From Prorocentrum cordatum (taxonomy: Eukaryota > Sar > Dinophyceae > Prorocentrales > Prorocentraceae), in assembly GCA_963575745.1 (NCBI GenBank), contig CAUYUJ010000871.1, positions 44,358-108,357 of the forward strand: 64,000 nucleotides of DNA, in the 5' to 3' direction. Below, piece after piece: positions 60,241-64,000 of the stretch. The notes beneath the pieces were generated by a model. It made no database searches and was not told where the DNA came from. It saw only the letters and a list, made by a program, of their open reading frames with translations. Each line of letters opens with the position of its first letter. Position 1 is the first letter of the stretch. The translations under genes were made by a program, and so were the position numbers.

Positions 60241-60420
60241 GCCACCGTGACCGTGCCGCGCGTGGCTTCGGCGACCTCTTCCAGAGCGCCGCCGCGACAT
60301 CTGGCGCTGCGAGGAGGACTAAACCTTCGCTTGGGCGCGCGCCCCTTCACGGCCGCTCGCTCGTTCCGATCGGTCTGATCGACGTTGAGTCTAGCCGGCC
60401 ATATCAGATTCGCTCCTCAG

Positions 60421-60601
60421 TATCGTTTACCCCATCCCCATCCCCATCCCCCTCGAGACCCCCACCAAATTACCCTCCCAGTTGGGGATACACCCTTTGA
60501 AATCCGAAGGGAACGACCTATACTGTATCCCCATCTAGGGGGGTAAATCGGCCAGCGGGGCCCAGGCCACGCCGCTGGGGATGGGGATCGGTTAAACGAT
60601 A
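60421..60601. mobile_element. MITE-like foldback element (181 bp) with 5-bp target duplication
   Basis: The terminal inverted repeats TATCGTTTACCCCATCCCC and, on the other strand, TATCGTTTAACCGATCCCC match over about 25 bp with two mismatches. CTCAG flanks both ends directly (60416-60420 and 60602-60606), a likely target-site duplication. Internal inverted repeats (TGGGGATACA with TGTATCCCCA; AATTACCCTCC with GGGGGGTAAAT) make the whole element a foldback. No ORF. It is probably non-autonomous and mobilised by a DNA transposase encoded elsewhere. Confidence 0.8.
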
Positions 60602-60739
60602 CTCAGCTCCTGGCATTCCGACGGTCCCATGCGGCCAGGTGCTCGCGTGTTGTCGGTGTGCATTCTGCTCGGCGGGGCCGATCCGATTCGGCTTCGGCGT
60701 CGGCTGCGTGCCGATGCAGCCCGATCCGACGCACGATCC

Positions 60740-60870
60740 GATTTGATTTTTGAATTGAAAGAATTGGTTTTTGAACTCATAACAGTTTTTTGAATTCAGA
60801 AGTATTCGAATTCAACAGTCTGATTTCTGAATTCAAAAACCAGTTTGTTGAATTCAAAAATCGATTCCCC
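60740..60870. repeat. AT-rich imperfect foldback
   Basis: An AT-rich island in GC-rich DNA. GATTTTTGAATT and GGTTTTTGAA on the left pair with TTCAAAAACC and AATTCAAAAATC on the right, around a centre near 60803. The arms are about 55 bp and imperfect. Confidence 0.6.
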
Positions 60871-61363
60871 GATTCGATGCCCTCTCCCCCCCCTGGTCTG
60901 CGGAAATATCTGGAGGTCGCTGGAGGCCTCTGGGGAGGCTCCCAGTGGCCCAAACGGGCCTCGAGAGTGTCCCACAATGTCCGTACCTGACCCTCGGCTC
61001 CTCCTCGGCCCTCCATCTTGGACCCTCGATGTCGTGCAGTATCGGCCTTCGCCCCTCTCGACTGGGGTTGTGGATCAGCTCCGCGATGTCCTGTCACTTG
61101 GCTCGTGATGCGAAGGGCACGCGCGCGAGCTTACAGGGACTGCGCCGAAGCATGTGCAAGTTGCCACAGAAATCGCGAGGCCTTTCGGATGGGGTCGGAG
61201 TTGCTGGTGTCGGAGGATCGCGCCGCATCGCCGATCCATCGGCGATGCGACTCGATCCTCCGACCCTGTCTGTTCCGGCCCCAGTCTGCAGGGCTCCAGG
61301 AACAGAAATCCATCCTCGACCCTCGCTCGTCCCTCCTCCCTGCAAGTCTGCCTCCCCCCGCAG

Positions 61364-61501
61364 GAGGAGGCGGACAGGCTCGCGCGGGAGCGCGCGGCCA
61401 CGCGCATCCAGAGCCACCACAGGCGCAAGACCGCCCAGCTGCAGGCGCGCAGCCGGAAGACGAGGGGGTGGGGGGACAAGGACGGAGGGAGCAGGGCGTG
61501 A
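61364..61501 (+). CDS. Candidate terminal exon with an IQ motif
   Basis: A strong acceptor (CTGCCTCCCCCCGCAG) is followed by 45 codons and TGA (61499-61501). The peptide contains EEADRLARERAATRIQSHHR followed by RKTAQLQARSRK. A charged helix leading into IQxxxRRK is the usual layout of a calmodulin-binding IQ motif. The tail after it is Gly/Lys-rich. It would be the last exon of a larger host gene whose upstream exons I cannot assign. Myosin-like or other IQ-motif proteins are possible. Confidence 0.45.
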   Translation, partial: EEADRLARERAATRIQSHHRRKTAQLQARSRKTRGWGDKDGGSRA

Positions 61502-61980
61502 GCCGGGAGGGAGGAGGGGAGGGAAGCAGGCAGGAAGGGGTAGAGGGGAAGAGAGAGAGGGGAGGGAGGGAGGGAGGGAGGGAGGGAGGATGGAGGGAGG
61601 GAGGGAGGGAGGGAGGGAGGGTGGGAGGGAGGGAGGGAGCGGAGGGAGGAGGGTGGGAGGAAGGAGGCGGAGGAGGATAAGGAGGAGGAGGAGGAGGAGG
61701 AGGAGGAGGGACGAGGAGGACGAGGAGAGGAGGCGCGGCGGAGGGGAGTAAGGGTGGAGCAAGAGGATGGGTATGGGGTGAAAAGGGGTAAGGGGGCAAG
61801 TGGTAGGAGGATGAGGGGGAGCAAGAGCAAGGAGTAAGGGTGTGAGGGTGAAGAGGAGGAGGAGGAGGAGGAGGAGGAGGAGGAGGAGGAGGAGGAGGAG
61901 GAGGAGGAGGAGGAGGAGCAGCAAGTGGGGGAGGAGGAGGGGGAGGAGGAGGAGGAGGAGGAGGAGGAGGAGGAGCGAGA
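61502..61980. repeat. (GGGA)n/(GGA)n microsatellites
   Basis: GGGAGGGAGGG-type repeats to about 61640, (GGA)n to about 61735, a short G-rich spacer, then (GGA)n again from 61848. No gene is seen. Confidence 0.9.
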
Positions 61981-62479
61981 AGTGATGAGTGAGGAGTGAG
62001 AAGTGAGGAGTAAAGGGTGAGGGATGACGAGTGAGGAGTGAGGAGTTCGTTTCTAGACATCAGCCCGAGGAAGGAACACGATCAAAGGCAGCTCCCGGGA
62101 CCCGTCTCAGTCGTGAGATCGGCACTTTTAGGATGCGGACCCTTGCAATTTCGTGTAAAGCTGCATCTTTGAATATGCGCGGGCGCTTTTTTTCACAGCC
62201 GATCCTCGAGGTCGGCTCTGGCTTGGGAATGCATGGCCCTTCACACACGGAGCGATGTGGCTACCCCCCGAAGCCATCAACTCGACAGGATGGTGATTCA
62301 AATGTCGCAGGGCAGGCCCGTCCAGTTTGGAGGAGCTTGCACACTTCCCCAGGCGCAGGAAGGGACACCTCGGCATTGGTCTTTGGACCAAAATCAGTTC
62401 CATCCAGAAGCGATGCCCAGAGGATATGCCTCGATCAGGGAAGTCGGCAGCACACAGAGGAAGGGTCCCCCAGTGGAGG
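61981..62479. other. Unique segment, no gene recognised
   Basis: This begins with a GTGAGGAG-type repeat to about 62045. A plus-strand open frame covers most of the rest, but its peptide has no motif and runs into the decamer array. No gene is called. Confidence 0.4.
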
Positions 62480-62960
62480 CCTCTTGGAGCGTCTTGGGGG
62501 CCTCTTGGCGGTCCCGGACGCCGCTTGGAGCGTCTTGGATGCCTCGGAGAGCTTCTAGGGCCTCTTGGGGGTCTCTTGGGGGGCCTCTTGGGGGTCTCTT
62601 GGGCGCCTCTTGTGGCCTCCTGGGGCTTCCTGGGCGCCTCTTGGGGCCCTCTTGGGACGCTCTTGGGAGCCTTTGGAGCGCTCTTGGAGCCCTCTTGGGC
62701 CATCATGGAGCCATCTTGAAGCCTCGGATGGCCATCGGAATCGAAAAGGCGAGAAAGCCCAAAACATGATTTTCCTAAGGTTTTGGGAAGGATTTTGGCC
62801 TCTTCGGGGCCTCCTGTGGGGAAGCTCTTCGGCCACTTGGAGCCGTCTTGGGGCGGTCTTGGGGCCTCTTGGAGCATCGTGGGAACCATCTTGGGATCTC
62901 TTGAGCCATTTTGGAGGTCCTCCTTGGGCTCTCCCAGGCGCTCTTGGAGTTATCTTTAGC
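62480..62960. repeat. GCCTCTTGGGG/GCCATCTTGG decamer array
   Basis: About 480 bp of dense 10-11-nt units (GGCCTCTTGGGGGTCTCTTGG, GCGCTCTTGGAGCC, GGCCATCATGGAGCCATCTT). It is the best developed array of this family in the window. The frames read GASWGPLG-like peptides because of the repeat. Confidence 0.8.
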
Positions 62961-63192
62961 AGTGCCCCCCCCCCCAGGAGGCCAAAATGTGCCAGCGGGG
63001 CTTCAGGTGACAGGGGGGCTGCGCCAGCCCAGCCCGTCTTTGTGGGAGAGAGAAGGGTGCCTGGCGGGCTGGAGGCAAGTGACCAGAAAACGTTTCCCAC
63101 GAGCACTCGATCAGTAACAGGTACTGTCTCGTTCGAAGGCAGCTGCCGCCGCCGCCTCAAGACGCCCCCAAAACACCTCCCTTGGGTCCGCA

Positions 63193-63350
63193 GTGGCGCG
63201 TCCAAGCTCCAACATTGCAGCCGATGGGAAAATTTGACTATTATGGGGAAAACACGCACTCCGCAACGATTAGCAAAACCCGGGCCGTTTTGCTAATCGC
63301 TGCCGGGCTTGTGTTTTTATGGCTGCAGCGTTGGAGCGTGGACTCGCCAC
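63193..63350. repeat. Foldback element (158 bp) with long imperfect inverted repeats
   Basis: The left arm (GTGGCGCGTCCAAGCTCC, AACATTGCAGCC) is the reverse complement of the right arm ending GGCTGCAGCGTT, GGAGCGTGGACTCGCCAC, with few mismatches. Towards the centre CGATTAGCAAAAC (63267-63279) pairs perfectly with GTTTTGCTAATCG (63287-63299) around CCGGGCC. Almost the whole segment can fold into one stem of about 75 bp. A MITE or hairpin-RNA source is possible. Confidence 0.75.
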
Positions 63351-63478
63351 CGTTGCCCTCTTGGGACCATCTTGGGGCCATCTTGAGGCCCTCTTGGGGT
63401 CCTCTTGGGGCCCTCTTGGGGCCCTCTCGAGGCCCCTTGGGTCCTTACGAAGCCATCTTGGGACCCTCTTGGAACTTA
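63351..63478. repeat. GCCATCTTGG/GCCCTCTTGG decamer array
   Basis: TTGGGACCATC, TTGGGGCCATC, TTGAGGCCCTC and TTGGGGTCCTC follow at 10-11-nt steps. Confidence 0.8.
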
Positions 63479-64000
63479 CATCTCATCCTATGGACCCCGC
63501 TTATTACTATCTGGCCTTCCGTGGCCGTCTGCCTCAAGCTTGCCTTCTGGCTTCTTTTTCCCTGGGCCCGCCGGCCCAAGAAGCGAGGCTGATGCATAGT
63601 ATACGGCTATTGCGGATGACGGATGACCCTCTCGTGCGCGGTTCCGACCACCAATAGCCGGGGTACCGCCCAAGAGGCAGTGGATTGGTGGTTCATGGGG
63701 CTGCGGACGGGATCGTAACGACGATTCGTGGGCCGCTGTGCTGAAGGAGTCCATTCGCTGAGCATTTGTGCTCAAAGGGGCAGGGCGGCGGACACACCCC
63801 CATCGCTCATCGGGTCGGCGGGCCCGGCGGATCATGACTTGCGGCTCCGTCCTTGCGTGCCCTGGCTGATCCAGCCAGTCGCGCGCGTGTGCGCGGCGAC
63901 TTTCAGGGGGGCGGTAGAGAGGAGGGGGGGCCCTGGCCTTCGTGCCCTGTGAGCCCTCCGTAGCGACCATCGCACGCCCTGTTTTCAGGAGGGAAAGAAG
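63479..64000. other. Unique segment to the window end, no gene recognised
   Basis: No motif-bearing ORF. A 9-bp inverted repeat (CGGCTATTG near 63604 with CAATAGCCG near 63653) may be another small foldback. A short stretch at 63861-63879 resembles the 5' end of SSU rRNA but does not continue as rRNA. Confidence 0.4.

Noticed and set aside
62555-62719. Gly/Leu/Trp repeat protein (GASWGPLG-type)
   Set aside because: It arises from the GCCTCTTGGGG decamer array in whichever frame is chosen; no sign of selection on the peptide.
63861-63879. 5' end of SSU rRNA (CCTGGCTGATCCAGCCAGT)
   Set aside because: 17 of 19 positions match, but the sequence after it does not continue as SSU rRNA; it is a chance palindrome.

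Overview
The window is a stretch of nuclear DNA that looks like a high-GC dinoflagellate. The main evidence is an exact 22-nt dinoflagellate spliced-leader (SL) sequence at 1147-1168, followed by truncated or degenerate SL relicts. The retroelement style (APE endonuclease, reverse transcriptase (RT), CCHC finger and RNase H), the very long pyrimidine microsatellites and the absence of bacterial gene organisation agree with this. A Prorocentrum-like genome is my guess, but the genus cannot be proved from the sequence.

Layout. 1-3.1 kb: mostly non-coding DNA with arrays of a GCCATCTTGG-like decamer and an SL-capped retroposed pseudogene. 3.27-5.8 kb: a diverged, minus-strand, 5'-truncated LINE (family A-like). 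6.06-10.29 kb: family A LINE copy 1, 5'-truncated but with an open RT/RNase H frame. 10.96-27.37 kb: family A copy 2, essentially full length at about 16.4 kb. 27.55-29.55 kb: degenerate GTGAGTCTGA repeats, a 152-bp tandem array and a TCTTA-type microsatellite. 29.55-53.27 kb: family A copy 3, split by a 7.2-kb insertion (39685-46914) of a different, less GC-rich LINE lineage (family B) that also carries ORFs I cannot identify. 53.3-64 kb: long (CT)n, (CTC)n, (GGA)n and (GAC)n tracts separated by short exon candidates of host genes, plus several foldback/MITE-like elements and more decamer arrays.

Family A is the centrepiece. Comparing copies 1-3 shows that nearly every frameshift and stop is private to one copy. 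The ancestral element therefore had ORF1 (about 850 codons, C-terminal coiled coil) and an exceptionally long ORF2 of roughly 4,300 codons. ORF2 reads, in order: putative signal peptide and membrane segments, an ADP-ribosyltransferase-like region, Cys-rich fingers, a Pro/Arg-rich linker, APE endonuclease, RT, CCHC finger, RNase H and a coiled coil. All copies abut (CT)n microsatellites, and the 3' end carries a hairpin with a CGCA loop that is kept with a different, still paired stem in the diverged minus-strand copy.

No rRNA, tRNA, CRISPR or prokaryotic operon was found. Intact host genes are not visible, only candidate exons. Function calls beyond the retroelement core (EN, RT, RNase H) are tentative.
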